This document shows, one piece after another, positions 26,553 to 34,600 of a DNA stretch of 64,000 nt. The DNA lies in the NCBI RefSeq assembly GCF_004803795.1, contig NZ_CP012543.1, positions 62,001 through 126,000 on the forward strand, read 5' to 3'. Below the pieces are notes generated by a model, which had not been told where the DNA came from, made no database searches, and worked only from the letters and a program-made list of their open reading frames with translations. The translations under genes and the position numbers were made by a program. Positions within the stretch are counted from its first letter, which is position 1, and each line of letters opens with the position of its first letter. The stretch comes from Campylobacter rectus. GTDB lineage: Bacteria; Campylobacterota; Campylobacteria; Campylobacterales; Campylobacteraceae.

Positions 26553-27078
26553 ATTTATAAATTACTCTAATTTTTTCAGCGAAACTTTCTGATATATGGA
26601 ACTCACTAGATTTAATATGTTTTAACGCTTGAAATGGCTTGCCTGACTTGCCACAATCATATCCAAGCTCCTGCTCAATATCGTTTACAAGCTCTACAGA
26701 TAAGCCTAGTTCATTATTTATTTCATCTAAAATTGCTTTGGTTGCAGAATCTGCTGCACCTATTGCTTGCTCTGACTTATTTTCTTGGTGATCTTTGTCA
26801 TATACCGAAACGTATGGAATCTTAAATTTGTTCATTAACTTAATATATAAAGGAATATTTTGTTTTGAACCACAATCGATGACGGTATAACTATGCTTAA
26901 ACACTCCCAACTTATTTGCCAATGCAGGAAGAATCACTTTGTCAGTTTGCCCTTCAACTAAAATAACTTTTTCAGCAAAAAATAATTTACCTCTATCTGG
27001 ATTAATCCAATAAGACAAATTCCATTCATTCTTTTGGTTTCCATCAAATAGATCCTCTTCGCATTGAGTTATTTGCAT
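26551..27078 (-). CDS. Orphan TOPRIM-domain protein, OLD-nuclease C-terminal-like
   Basis: 175 residues. AEKVILVEGQTDKVILPAL (about residues 35-53) is a TOPRIM motif with the catalytic Glu, and VSVYDKDHQ (about 91-99) supplies the DxD pair. This is the nuclease half of OLD-family proteins, which normally follows an ABC-type ATPase half; no ATPase half is present upstream. Either a truncated defence gene or a stand-alone TOPRIM protein. AT-rich and next to other decayed mobile genes. Confidence 0.72.
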   Translation of the reverse strand: MQITQCEEDLFDGNQKNEWNLSYWINPDRGKLFFAEKVILVEGQTDKVILPALANKLGVFKHSYTVIDCGSKQNIPLYIKLMNKFKIPYVSVYDKDHQENKSEQAIGAADSATKAILDEINNELGLSVELVNDIEQELGYDCGKSGKPFQALKHIKSSEFHISESFAEKIRVIYK

Positions 27079-27558
27079 TTTTTTTGCCTTTTTATTTTTT
27101 TATCCAATTCTAGCCGGCATTTTCCGAAGTCAATAGAAAAATGCATTTAGAAAATAGTGCCTTATATATCGGCATTTGAGAGGTATTTTTGATAAAATAT
27201 TTTATTTCTATTTTTCTGGTTAAGCTAGTTTTAATTAAAATTACCATATGGAATAAATAAAGATATAGCGTAGTATTGGTAGCAGAATAAAAAATTTTTT
27301 GGAATTCTGGAAAAATTTCATTTTTCTAAACAAAAAATAAACCAATTTGATTTAAATAAAGCAGACGAAAAAAATAGTGAAGTTTTGGATTTTTAAAATA
27401 GATGTTTTTATGCAAAACTCGCGAAAGCAACCTAAAGCCTAAGCCGTAAGGCGTGTTGCGAATTTTAATATCATAATATAATCATTTAAAAAGCGCATAA
27501 AATTTTTTCCAAAGAAATTTAATATCTTTTATGATATAATCCGTTCAAAGGATAAATT
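27079..27558. other. AT-rich gap with a hairpin and a -10 box
   Basis: 480 bases with no gene. A hairpin built from GCAAC/GTTGC and GCCT/AGGC arms lies at about 27428-27461, and TATAAT at 27535-27540 is the likely -10 box for the higB-higA pair. I looked for the missing OLD ATPase half here and did not find it. Confidence 0.55.
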
Positions 27559-27881
27559 TTGTGGGAAATTATATTTTTGGATGACCGAGTAGCTGAGGAG
27601 TTTAGGGCTCTGCCACCTAAAATTTCAGCCAATATGACCCATATATTTAAGCTCTTGCGTCTTTACGGCAACCAAGTGGTCGAGCCTCAAACCAAAAGTT
27701 TGGGCGACGAACTTTTTGAGATAAGGCTAAAGGCGCGGAAGGTATAGGCAGAGGAATATTTTGTTATATGACCGGTAGGCGCATTTATATATTGCACGTG
27801 TTTGTAAAGAAAAGCGATAAAATACCTCAGAAAGAACTAGATATCGCCAAAAATAGATTGAAGGAGTTAAAAAATGCCTGA
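27559..27881 (+). pseudogene. higB: HigB/RelE-type toxin gene, frameshifted
   Basis: From TTG 27559 (AAAGGA six bases upstream) the frame reads MWEIIFLDDRVAEEFRALPP up to EIRLKARKV and stops after 62 residues at 27747. In another frame the family C-terminus continues without interruption: GIGRGIFCYMTGRRIYILHV to KELKNA, stop at 27879-27881. One base missing near GCGCGGAAGGT (27733-27743) explains both halves. The full protein would be about 107 residues, normal for this family of mRNA interferases. The 3' end overlaps higA by eight bases. Confidence 0.85.
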
Positions 27882-28155
27882 AGTAAAATTTGACGACGTA
27901 TTTAACGAAATTATGAAAAGTGATGAATTTAGGGCCGAATATGAAGCTCTGATGCCAGAGTACGAACTAAAGAGCGAGTTGATAAAAGCTAGAATAAAAA
28001 GCGGTCTAACGCAGTCGCAGCTAGCGGAGAGGATGGGTATGAAACAGTCTAATCTAGCTAGACTAGAAAGCACAAGCGGAGATTTTAAATTTCAGACGAT
28101 AGTCAAATACGCAAAAGCATTGGGGCTAAAGCGGCTAAATATCGTACTAAACTAA
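27874..28155 (+). CDS. higA: HigA-type antitoxin, XRE helix-turn-helix
   Basis: 93 residues, MPEVKFDDVFNEIMKSDEF, with an XRE HTH (KSGLTQSQLAERMGMKQSNLARLES, about residues 48-72). Intact although the toxin is broken. Antitoxins of this type repress their own operon and neutralise the toxin; here only the DNA-binding role can remain unless the toxin frame is restored. Confidence 0.88.
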   Translation: MPEVKFDDVFNEIMKSDEFRAEYEALMPEYELKSELIKARIKSGLTQSQLAERMGMKQSNLARLESTSGDFKFQTIVKYAKALGLKRLNIVLN

Positions 28156-28249
28156 CAAAAATGCGAGGTCAAAATTTGACTCGCGCAAACACAATTTATA
28201 AACCAAGAAGCAGGCAGCGCTGGTTTTAACTTGAAAACTATTTCTACCC

Positions 28250-29305
28250 CTAATCTTTTATGATTACTAAATTTTCTATCACTTGCGAACTCTTTTGGGT
28301 TGCCCTATAAGTATCGACGCCAAGATAGTGTTGCAGGGTCGCTAGTTCCTCGTGCAATAAAGTGCCCGACATCGTGTGTATATCTGCGCTAGCTTCCGCA
28401 AGAGCGCCTACTACTACATCTCGCGCCGTATGCAGGTGAAAATTTTCAACACCCGAAAGTTCTCTGATTTTTTTAACTTGTCTGTCTAGATTAACTATCG
28501 TTTCGCTGCTTACGGGGCTAGCAAATACCAACTCGGCTATTCTCGGTATCTCTTGTAGCTTGGATGCTATAAAATTTGGGATGGCTACGATATAGTCGTT
28601 GGAGCTCTTTGTCCTCTCTAAAAGCATAGTGTTGTTGCTGAAATTTATGTTTTTCCATTTTAGGTTTAAAATTTCGGACTTTCGCCTGCCCGTAAAAATC
28701 AGGGCAAAAAGCGTCCAATAAAAAATATCGTCGGCATAGAGTTCGTTAATGGCGGAAAACAAATTCCTAAGCTTACCCGAACAGTTGATAACTTTTGATT
28801 TTTTCTCGATCTTATCCAGCTTTAGACCAAACGTCGGCTCAAAAGTTAGAGCCCTATGAATAAACGCGTACTTAAACATAGGGCGTAAAATTTCCTTTAT
28901 CGTTTTATTGTATGTTTTTGGTGATAGCCCTTTGCTTCGCATAGAGTTATAAAAAATTTGAATATGATCAAGCGTTACCTTTTCTATAGCCAGCGAGCCT
29001 AGCAGGCTGTTTTTGATATGATTGTTAAACATCGCCGCTAGCCCGGTCGTAGCTTTGGTTTTGGCTCTAGTTTCCATATATAAATCTCAAAGCTGTTTAA
29101 CTTTGATGTTTGGCTGGATCCTAGAAACGGCAGATACCGCCATATCTTTGCTTTTTGCCCATTCGGCAAAAACCGCCATAGCTTCTTGCAAATATTCTCG
29201 CCTGGTCCATTTTTCTCTTGCGGCTATTTCGACTACTTTGGTAGCTCGCTTCCCGTCGCTACTTTTTTTTCTGAATAAAAACTTATTCGTATGATTTTTA
29301 CTCAC
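28250..29305 (-). pseudogene. Tyrosine recombinase (integrase) with an in-frame TGA
   Basis: Two open segments in the same frame are separated by a single TGA (29087-29089). The N-terminal part from GTG 29305 (MSKNHTNKFLFRKKSSDGKR) is the SAM-like arm-binding region; the second part carries the catalytic domain with GRRKSE (catalytic Arg), HLHTARD (HxxR), LLHEE and a probable nucleophile Tyr in VDTYRATQ. Full length would be 351 residues. The second segment could still be made from ATG 29077. The frame is also open upstream of GTG 29305 for some 35 codons. Confidence 0.85.
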
Positions 29306-30013
29306 GTATATATTTGGAATTTTCGTCTTTTTGTATTCGCTTAGGCTGATTGATCGAGTCCTTTTTAAAATCCTTGCGCCGCTTTGAGTAACTCATTTGG
29401 CGATAGCATTATAATTCTAAAAAAGTTATAATTAGCTTAGAATATCGTATTTTAGGACTATATAAACTTATATAATCCTTAATAAATCTGTGGCGTATTT
29501 TTTCTTTTTAAATTTACCTACTTCAGTTATCTCAAAACTCCATTGATTTTTCATCTCAATCAAATTTATCTGCTCGCGGTTTTATATAGCTCTTGTTCTC
29601 TTGTTTGCAATTTTGCATATAGGCTAAAATACTAAAAATTAGTAGCTAGTTTAAAAATGTAGCGAGTTTTATCCTAAATTTTACGCAGTTTTACACGCAA
29701 ATTTGCTTTTGAAAGGTTTGCTTGTATAGTAAGCGCTCGATATACCGAATTTATAATATCCGAAAGTAGTTTTTAGAAATATGCGATAACCGTTTGCATA
29801 ACTACTTTAAGCTTTGCATCGCGGGTTGCAGCCTTGCTACCATTGCGCATTTTTCATCTTTGCACAGCCGCTGCTTTTTTTAAATTTGTCCATTCGCATC
29901 CGATCGCTTCAGGCTCTAAATTTAACCAAGCCAAAATAACCGCTAAATATCGGATCCATAGCGTATTTAAAATTTTATTTGCTATAATATCCCAAAAATT
30001 TAAAAGGCGAAAA
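29306..30013. other. Gap upstream of nifU-like gene
   Basis: 708 bases without a supportable gene. It holds the extension of the integrase frame (to about 29395) and AT-rich inverted repeats around 29408-29445. TATAAT at 29993-29998 is the -10 box of the next operon. Confidence 0.55.
29993..29998 (+). promoter_or_regulatory. -10 box of the nifU-murE operon
   Basis: TATAAT in TTGCTATAATATCC, 16 bases before the ATG at 30014; this short spacing implies a very short leader. Confidence 0.5.
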
Positions 30014-30283
30014 ATGATCCCATTTACCGATGAAGAGCTTTTAAAGCCCGTTAGCGCGAGTTTGCAAAAGGTTTTGCCTATGCTTGAAAACGACGGCGGA
30101 GGTATGGAGCTATTAGGCATCAAAAACGGCAAAATTTATGTCCGCCTTACCGGTCACTGCCACGGCTGCGCTGCTAGCACTACGACCCTAAAATACGGCA
30201 TCGAGCGCCAGTTGCGCATCGATATCCACCCGGAGCTAGAGGTTATAAATATCCCCATCGGCGAGGAAGTTAAATTTGATTGA
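30014..30283 (+). CDS. NifU-like C-terminal domain protein (Fe-S scaffold)
   Basis: 89 residues from ATG 30014 (MIPFTDEELLKPVSASLQKV), preceded by AAAGGCG and by TATAAT at 29993. Contains LTGHCHGCAASTTTLKYGIE with the CxxC that carries the Fe-S cluster in Nfu/NifU domains. An in-frame ATG 180 bases upstream lies before the -10 box and is rejected. Heads the block that ends at tkt. Confidence 0.92.
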   Translation: MIPFTDEELLKPVSASLQKVLPMLENDGGGMELLGIKNGKIYVRLTGHCHGCAASTTTLKYGIERQLRIDIHPELEVINIPIGEEVKFD

Positions 30284-30821
30284 TTACAAAAAGGCGGGGC
30301 TAAGAGCGTTTAACAAGGGCGAATTTGACGCCGCCGCGAGCTATTTTTCGCTCGCTTACGACAAAAAACCCGACAAAAAGCTGCTTTTTCTCATCATGCT
30401 TTGCTCGCTTGCCAAGACTCGCCGCGATGAGGCGATGACGCTTTTTGAGATATTTAAGCTAAAAGATAAGCTCGGTATGAGCCCCGGCGATCTGGAGGAA
30501 ATTTTAGGCGCGCTTGAAGCGAGATTCGACAGGGACGAGGATCTTGAGGTGCAAAACGCCATCAGCTACGCCGATTTTATGGATGCGGTCAAGCGCGGCG
30601 GGTTTAAAAGCACCTTCGAGGACATTATGTTTTCCACGCGCGTGATGATCGACAACCGCGACGATTTTCTCGAGTTTTTGCAAAATCTTATCAAAAACGG
30701 CTTCATCGAAATGGGGCTAAACTACATCGAGAGCGCGGCTGCGATGTTTGCCGGAGACGAGCGGCTAAATGCTCTAGTTCGCGAGATCAACGAAAAGGCC
30801 GAAAGTGAAAATTTGCGTTAA
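30276..30821 (+). CDS. Hypothetical TPR-like protein
   Basis: 181 residues from TTG 30276, which overlaps the nifU stop; GAGGAAG lies eight bases upstream. The N-terminus (YKKAGLRAFNKGEFDAAASYFSLAY) is one TPR-like helix pair; the rest is helical and acidic. I recall an orthologue of unknown function at the same position in C. jejuni between nifU and murE. Coupled to both neighbours by overlaps. Confidence 0.85.
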   Translation: MIDYKKAGLRAFNKGEFDAAASYFSLAYDKKPDKKLLFLIMLCSLAKTRRDEAMTLFEIFKLKDKLGMSPGDLEEILGALEARFDRDEDLEVQNAISYADFMDAVKRGGFKSTFEDIMFSTRVMIDNRDDFLEFLQNLIKNGFIEMGLNYIESAAAMFAGDERLNALVREINEKAESENLR

Positions 30822-32097
30822 AGAGGGCTTCGTCACCGATAACTCTAGCGTTTGCGAAGCGGGTTGCTATTTCGTTAAAACGGCGGCAAACGCCAAATTT
30901 GAAGCCGCCGCCGAGGCAAAAGGCGCGAAAATCATAAATTTGGCCGAGTGCAAGCGGCTATTAGACATCGATGAGAGCATCAAAATCATCGGCATCACGG
31001 GCACGAACGGCAAGACCACGACCGCAGCGGCTATCTGCGCTACGCTATTAAATTTAGGCTACGGATGCGGTCTGTGCGGCACTCGCGGCGCTTTTGTAAA
31101 CAATGAACGCATCGACGATAAGGCGCTGACGACGAGCGAAATTTTACGCACGCTTAGCTACCTCAAAGCAGCTAGCGAGCGCGGTTGCGAATACTTCGTG
31201 ATGGAGGTCAGCTCGCACGCTATCGCGCAAAAACGCATCGAAAGTCTGGACTTTGCGATGAAAATCTTTACGAATTTAACCCAAGACCACCTCGACTATC
31301 ACGGCACGTTTGAAGAGTATGCGCGCGTAAAGAGCGAGTTTTTCGCAGACGACGCGCCAAAGCTTATAAATATAGACGACCGCGGCGGGATCAAATTTAA
31401 CCCCGCAAACGCCCTAACTTACGCGCTTCATGCGAACGCGGACTTTGCACCCGGCGAATATTCGCTAGAAGGCGGTATCCGCGCGACGCTAAAGACCCCG
31501 CGCAGGCAAATGGCGCTAAGCTCAAATTTGCACGGCGAATTTAACCTCTACAACCTCATTGCAGCCGCCTCTTGCGTAGCGACGCTGACGGATAGACCGC
31601 TAGAGCAGATCGCTCGCGCGGCGGCGAAATTTGACGGCGTAGAGGGGCGTATGGAGGTCGTGAGTCGCGAGCCACTCGTGATCGTGGACTTCGCGCATAC
31701 TCCAGATGGTATCGAAAAGGTGCTAAATGCATTGCGCCACCGCAAGATCGTCGCGGTTTTCGGTGCCGGAGGCGATAGAGATCGCACCAAACGCCCTAAA
31801 ATGGGCGCGATAGCGCAAAAATACGCACACAGACTCGTCGTCACCAGCGACAATCCCCGCAGCGAAGAGCCTGAAAGTATCATCGCCGAAATCTGCGGCG
31901 GCCTAGAGATGAACGAGTGCGTCAAATGCATCGCAAACCGCAAAGAAGCGATAAAATACGCGCTTGAAAGCCTCACACAGGATGAAATTTTGGTGATTTT
32001 AGGCAAAGGCGACGAAACCTATCAAGAGATCAAGGGCGTAAAATATCCGTTTAGCGACAAAGAGGTCGTGCGCGAGCTTTTGGACGGATGCGTTTAA
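30805..32097 (+). CDS. murE: UDP-N-acetylmuramoyl-tripeptide ligase MurE
   Basis: 430 residues from GTG 30805. ATP-binding TGTNGKTT at residues 65-72; central Mur ligase domain with MEVSSHAIAQ and HLDYHGTFEEY; C-terminal VTSDNPRSEEPE, where DNPR is the signature of enzymes that add meso-diaminopimelate. Shorter than the E. coli enzyme (about 495), mainly in the N-terminal domain, as usual in Campylobacter. Overlaps the previous gene by 17 bases. Confidence 0.95.
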   Translation: MKICVKEGFVTDNSSVCEAGCYFVKTAANAKFEAAAEAKGAKIINLAECKRLLDIDESIKIIGITGTNGKTTTAAAICATLLNLGYGCGLCGTRGAFVNNERIDDKALTTSEILRTLSYLKAASERGCEYFVMEVSSHAIAQKRIESLDFAMKIFTNLTQDHLDYHGTFEEYARVKSEFFADDAPKLINIDDRGGIKFNPANALTYALHANADFAPGEYSLEGGIRATLKTPRRQMALSSNLHGEFNLYNLIAAASCVATLTDRPLEQIARAAAKFDGVEGRMEVVSREPLVIVDFAHTPDGIEKVLNALRHRKIVAVFGAGGDRDRTKRPKMGAIAQKYAHRLVVTSDNPRSEEPESIIAEICGGLEMNECVKCIANRKEAIKYALESLTQDEILVILGKGDETYQEIKGVKYPFSDKEVVRELLDGCV

Positions 32098-32707
32098 ATT
32101 CGGCGTTTTAATTTTTTGAAAATTTACGGATAAAACGGCGATGAAGCAAAGGCGAAATTAAGTTAAATCAGGAATCGCTTTTTGCGTATGTTATTGTTAA
32201 ATTTACAGCGGTTTGCGCCCGAAATTTCGCTCCGAATTTGCTTTTTTACCCGAGGTTATTACCAAGTAGCGTTAAATTTATCGCAGTTTTCTTTGCTCAA
32301 AATAAACGCTATTGATTTTAAATTTTAGCCGAAAATTTAACGGTAAAATTTTTGCTTGCGGCAAATCAAGTTTCGGGCTATTTGGGTTTGGATCGCGAGC
32401 TTAAATTGACGACCTTCGGAATTTTTCTAGCCCGCTAAAATCACGCTTGAGTATTGTTTTTGCGAACTTGATTTGTCGCGAAACCGCCGCTTGCGTAAAT
32501 CGCACAAATTATCAAACGTCGCTAAATTTAGCTGTTTAAAAAATCATTTGCTGCCAAGAGCGGAGTGAAAGCATATCGGATTTTGTCCGAATTTGCATCG
32601 CGGCAAATGAGCGAAGACGATGCGGACGCGATACGGCACGGCTACATAAAGTTGCTTTTTGAGGCCGAATTTATAGTATAATCTCCAAAAAAACCAAAGG
32701 AAAACCG
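32098..32707. other. Gap between murE and panD
   Basis: 610 bases, AAATTT-rich. Bases 32532-32681 are open and read (G)VKAYRILSEFASRQMSEDD to LLFEAEFIV, with a possible GTG at 32565 after GCGGA; composition looks protein-like, so it may be a small gene or the tail of a lost one. TATAAT at 32677-32682 is the likely panD -10 box and overlaps that stop. Confidence 0.45.
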
Positions 32708-33055
32708 ATGAAAATCGAAATTTTATCAAGCAAGATCCACCGCGCACGCGTGACGGATGCCAACCTAAACTACGTGGGCTCGGTCACGATCGGACCCGAG
32801 CTCATCGAGGCTGCGGGGCTTTGCGAGTACCAAAAAGTCGAGATCCTAAACGTCAATAACGGCGAGCGCTTCGCCACATACGTGATCCGCGGCGAGAAAA
32901 AGGGCGAGATCTGCCTAAACGGCGCGGCCGCGCGCAAAGTCTGCGTGGGCGACATCGTCATCATCGTAGCCTACGCGCAAATCAGCGCCAAAAAAGCGAA
33001 AAACTTCGAGCCTAAAATCGTGCAGGTAAATGCGCAAAACGAGATCGTAAAATAG
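32708..33055 (+). CDS. panD: Aspartate 1-decarboxylase
   Basis: 115 residues, [20 protein letters not shown]. The self-cleavage site is YVGSVTI (Gly24-Ser25), giving the pyruvoyl group at Ser25; Tyr58 and Arg54 equivalents are present in [13 protein letters not shown]. Makes beta-alanine for pantothenate/CoA. It interrupts the murE-ybaB order I recall from C. jejuni, so it was moved here. Confidence 0.95.
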   Translation: MKIEILSSKIHRARVTDANLNYVGSVTIGPELIEAAGLCEYQKVEILNVNNGERFATYVIRGEKKGEICLNGAAARKVCVGDIVIIVAYAQISAKKAKNFEPKIVQVNAQNEIVK

Positions 33056-33117
33056 CGTGCGGCCTCGTTTTGAGGGGCTTTTGCCCTACCGTAGCGCCAC
33101 GAAAAACAAAAAGCTAG

Positions 33118-33607
33118 ATAAAAAAGCTCGCCGAGTTTCGCTTTCGCCTTACGAGCGATGCAAAACGGCGCAAGCTCTCTGCCGCCGTCTGCGCCGAAGA
33201 TGCACCCTCGCGGCAATATGAGATTTGCGAAATTTCGAGCTCCTGCGTGAATGAAATCAAATTTGACCTGCCAAACGCGGACTACGCGGAAAGCATATGC
33301 GAAAACTACGTCTCGCAGCTCCTTGCGACCGGTAAACAAGGCCTCTACGCGAGACCCGATATATCAAATTTACAAAATTTATGATTTCGCGACCTGTGCG
33401 CTGCTGCCGCTAGAGCAAAAAGTCAAGACCTTGATGCTCAAGCGCTATCTAGGCTGTCTTAGCAAATTTGAGACGGAGCCGGGCGAACAAAATTTAAGAT
33501 TTACGGCTACAAGCGCTAGCTTTTTCGCGCACGTTTTAAGCGCGAAATTTACGTTTGCGGCGCCAAGTCAAATTTGCATTAAATTTACCGCCGAGTTAGC
33601 CGTTTAA
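33118..33607 (+). pseudogene. Decayed unrecognised gene after panD
   Basis: Frame 1 is open from 33118 to 33381 (LAEFRFRLTSDAKRRKLSAA to LYARPDISNLQNL) and stops at TGA 33382-33384; frame 2 continues in the same style from about 33380 to 33607 (YDFATCALLPLEQKV to CIKFTAELAV). A single shift near AAATTTATGA would join them to about 160 residues. Amino-acid usage looks genuine but I recognise no family. Confidence 0.4.
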
Positions 33608-33738
33608 TGCGTGCTAAATTTGATCAAAAGACGAGATTGAGCTACGAGAAATTACACGGCGCCGTTTGCGAAACGGTAGAAAATTTAAAGCGAGCAAGGT
33701 TGCAAATAAGAAAATCGAACGCGTATCTGACCGCTATC

Positions 33739-34106
33739 TTAAACTGCTTTTAGTCCCGCGATTTGCTGTTTTATCGTCTCGGGCGAGCTTCTCGCATCTT
33801 CTAGAAAAGTTACGCGCCGTCAGACGGATCGATCGTATTTTCCAAGATCGGTCGGCCGCAGCTCGTCCAAAAAATCTGCGAACACGCAAAGAGCGAGCCA
33901 AGGCAGATCAAAACGCGCGACCATCCTTATTTCGCCTCGGTTTTCGTTTTTATCAAAGCTCGCCGCTACTTTTAACAAATCAAAATTTTACTCTTTTAAA
34001 ATTTAGCGAGGCAACCCGCCGTTTCGCCATTTTCGCGCGCTCTGTATCCCGGTCGTTTATTTTAAAACTCCTCGTAAATTTTATCGTCAAAATCAAATGT
34101 CGTCAT
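33739..34106 (-). pseudogene. Decayed unrecognised gene, minus strand
   Basis: Starts at 34106 with MTTFDFDDKIYEEF, then TAA, then in the same frame NKRPGYRARENGETAGCLAKF; after a shift the frame is open through LLKVAASFDKNENRGEIRMV and WLALCVFADFLDELRPTDL, a TGA, then RRVTFLEDARSSPETIKQQI to the final TAA at 33739. Two in-frame stops and one frameshift in about 120 codons. Family unknown. Confidence 0.42.
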
Positions 34107-34282
34107 AATCGAAAGCCTAAAAAATTGAGCATTTTTTCTAAAATAAATTTTTCCTTAAAAAGCCTCTTTGTATCCGGTTTTTTGCAAATCCGTAAAGGCG
34201 GGAATGAAACTTGCATAGCCAAGCTTGATAAGTAAATTTAGCTTAAATTCGCTAAAATAGTAAGAAATTTGAAAGGATTTTT

Positions 34283-34600
34283 ATGTTTGAGGGGATCGAT
34301 TTTTCAAAAATGGGGCAGATGCTCGAGGACGTGCAAAAAAAGGCGCAGGAGATCGAGCAGGAGAGCCAAAGGCGCGAGTTTGGCGCAAAAAGCGGCGGCG
34401 GGCTTGTTAGCGTCAAGGCAAACGGCAAGGGCGAGGTGCTCGATATCAGCATCGACGATAGCTTGCTAGAGGACAAGGAGAGCTTGCAGATCTTGCTCAT
34501 CAGCGCCGTAAATGACGTGCTAAAGATGATCGAGGACGACCGTAAAAACGCCGCGTCAAGGATGCTGGGCGGGTTTGCCGGTATGGGGCTGGACCGATGA
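34283..34600 (+). CDS. YbaB/EbfC family nucleoid-associated protein
   Basis: 105 residues, MFEGIDFSKMGQMLEDVQKK, with the YbaB core KANGKGEVLDISIDDSLLED and C-terminal helix. Members form dimers that bind DNA. GAAAGG precedes the ATG. Its stop overlaps the next start as ATGA. Position matches the block recalled from C. jejuni. Confidence 0.93.
   Translation: MFEGIDFSKMGQMLEDVQKKAQEIEQESQRREFGAKSGGGLVSVKANGKGEVLDISIDDSLLEDKESLQILLISAVNDVLKMIEDDRKNAASRMLGGFAGMGLDR

Noticed and set aside
27079-27558. Missing ATPase half of the OLD nuclease upstream of the TOPRIM gene
   Set aside because: Both strands were read; only AT-rich non-coding DNA and a hairpin are present.
29087-29089. In-frame TGA of the integrase as selenocysteine or other recoding
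   Set aside because: No SECIS-like structure sought or expected and integrases do not use Sec; a nonsense mutation is simpler.
33666-34235. 189-codon plus-strand frame
   Set aside because: Basic low-complexity residues and no RBS; the opposite strand shows a more protein-like decayed gene.
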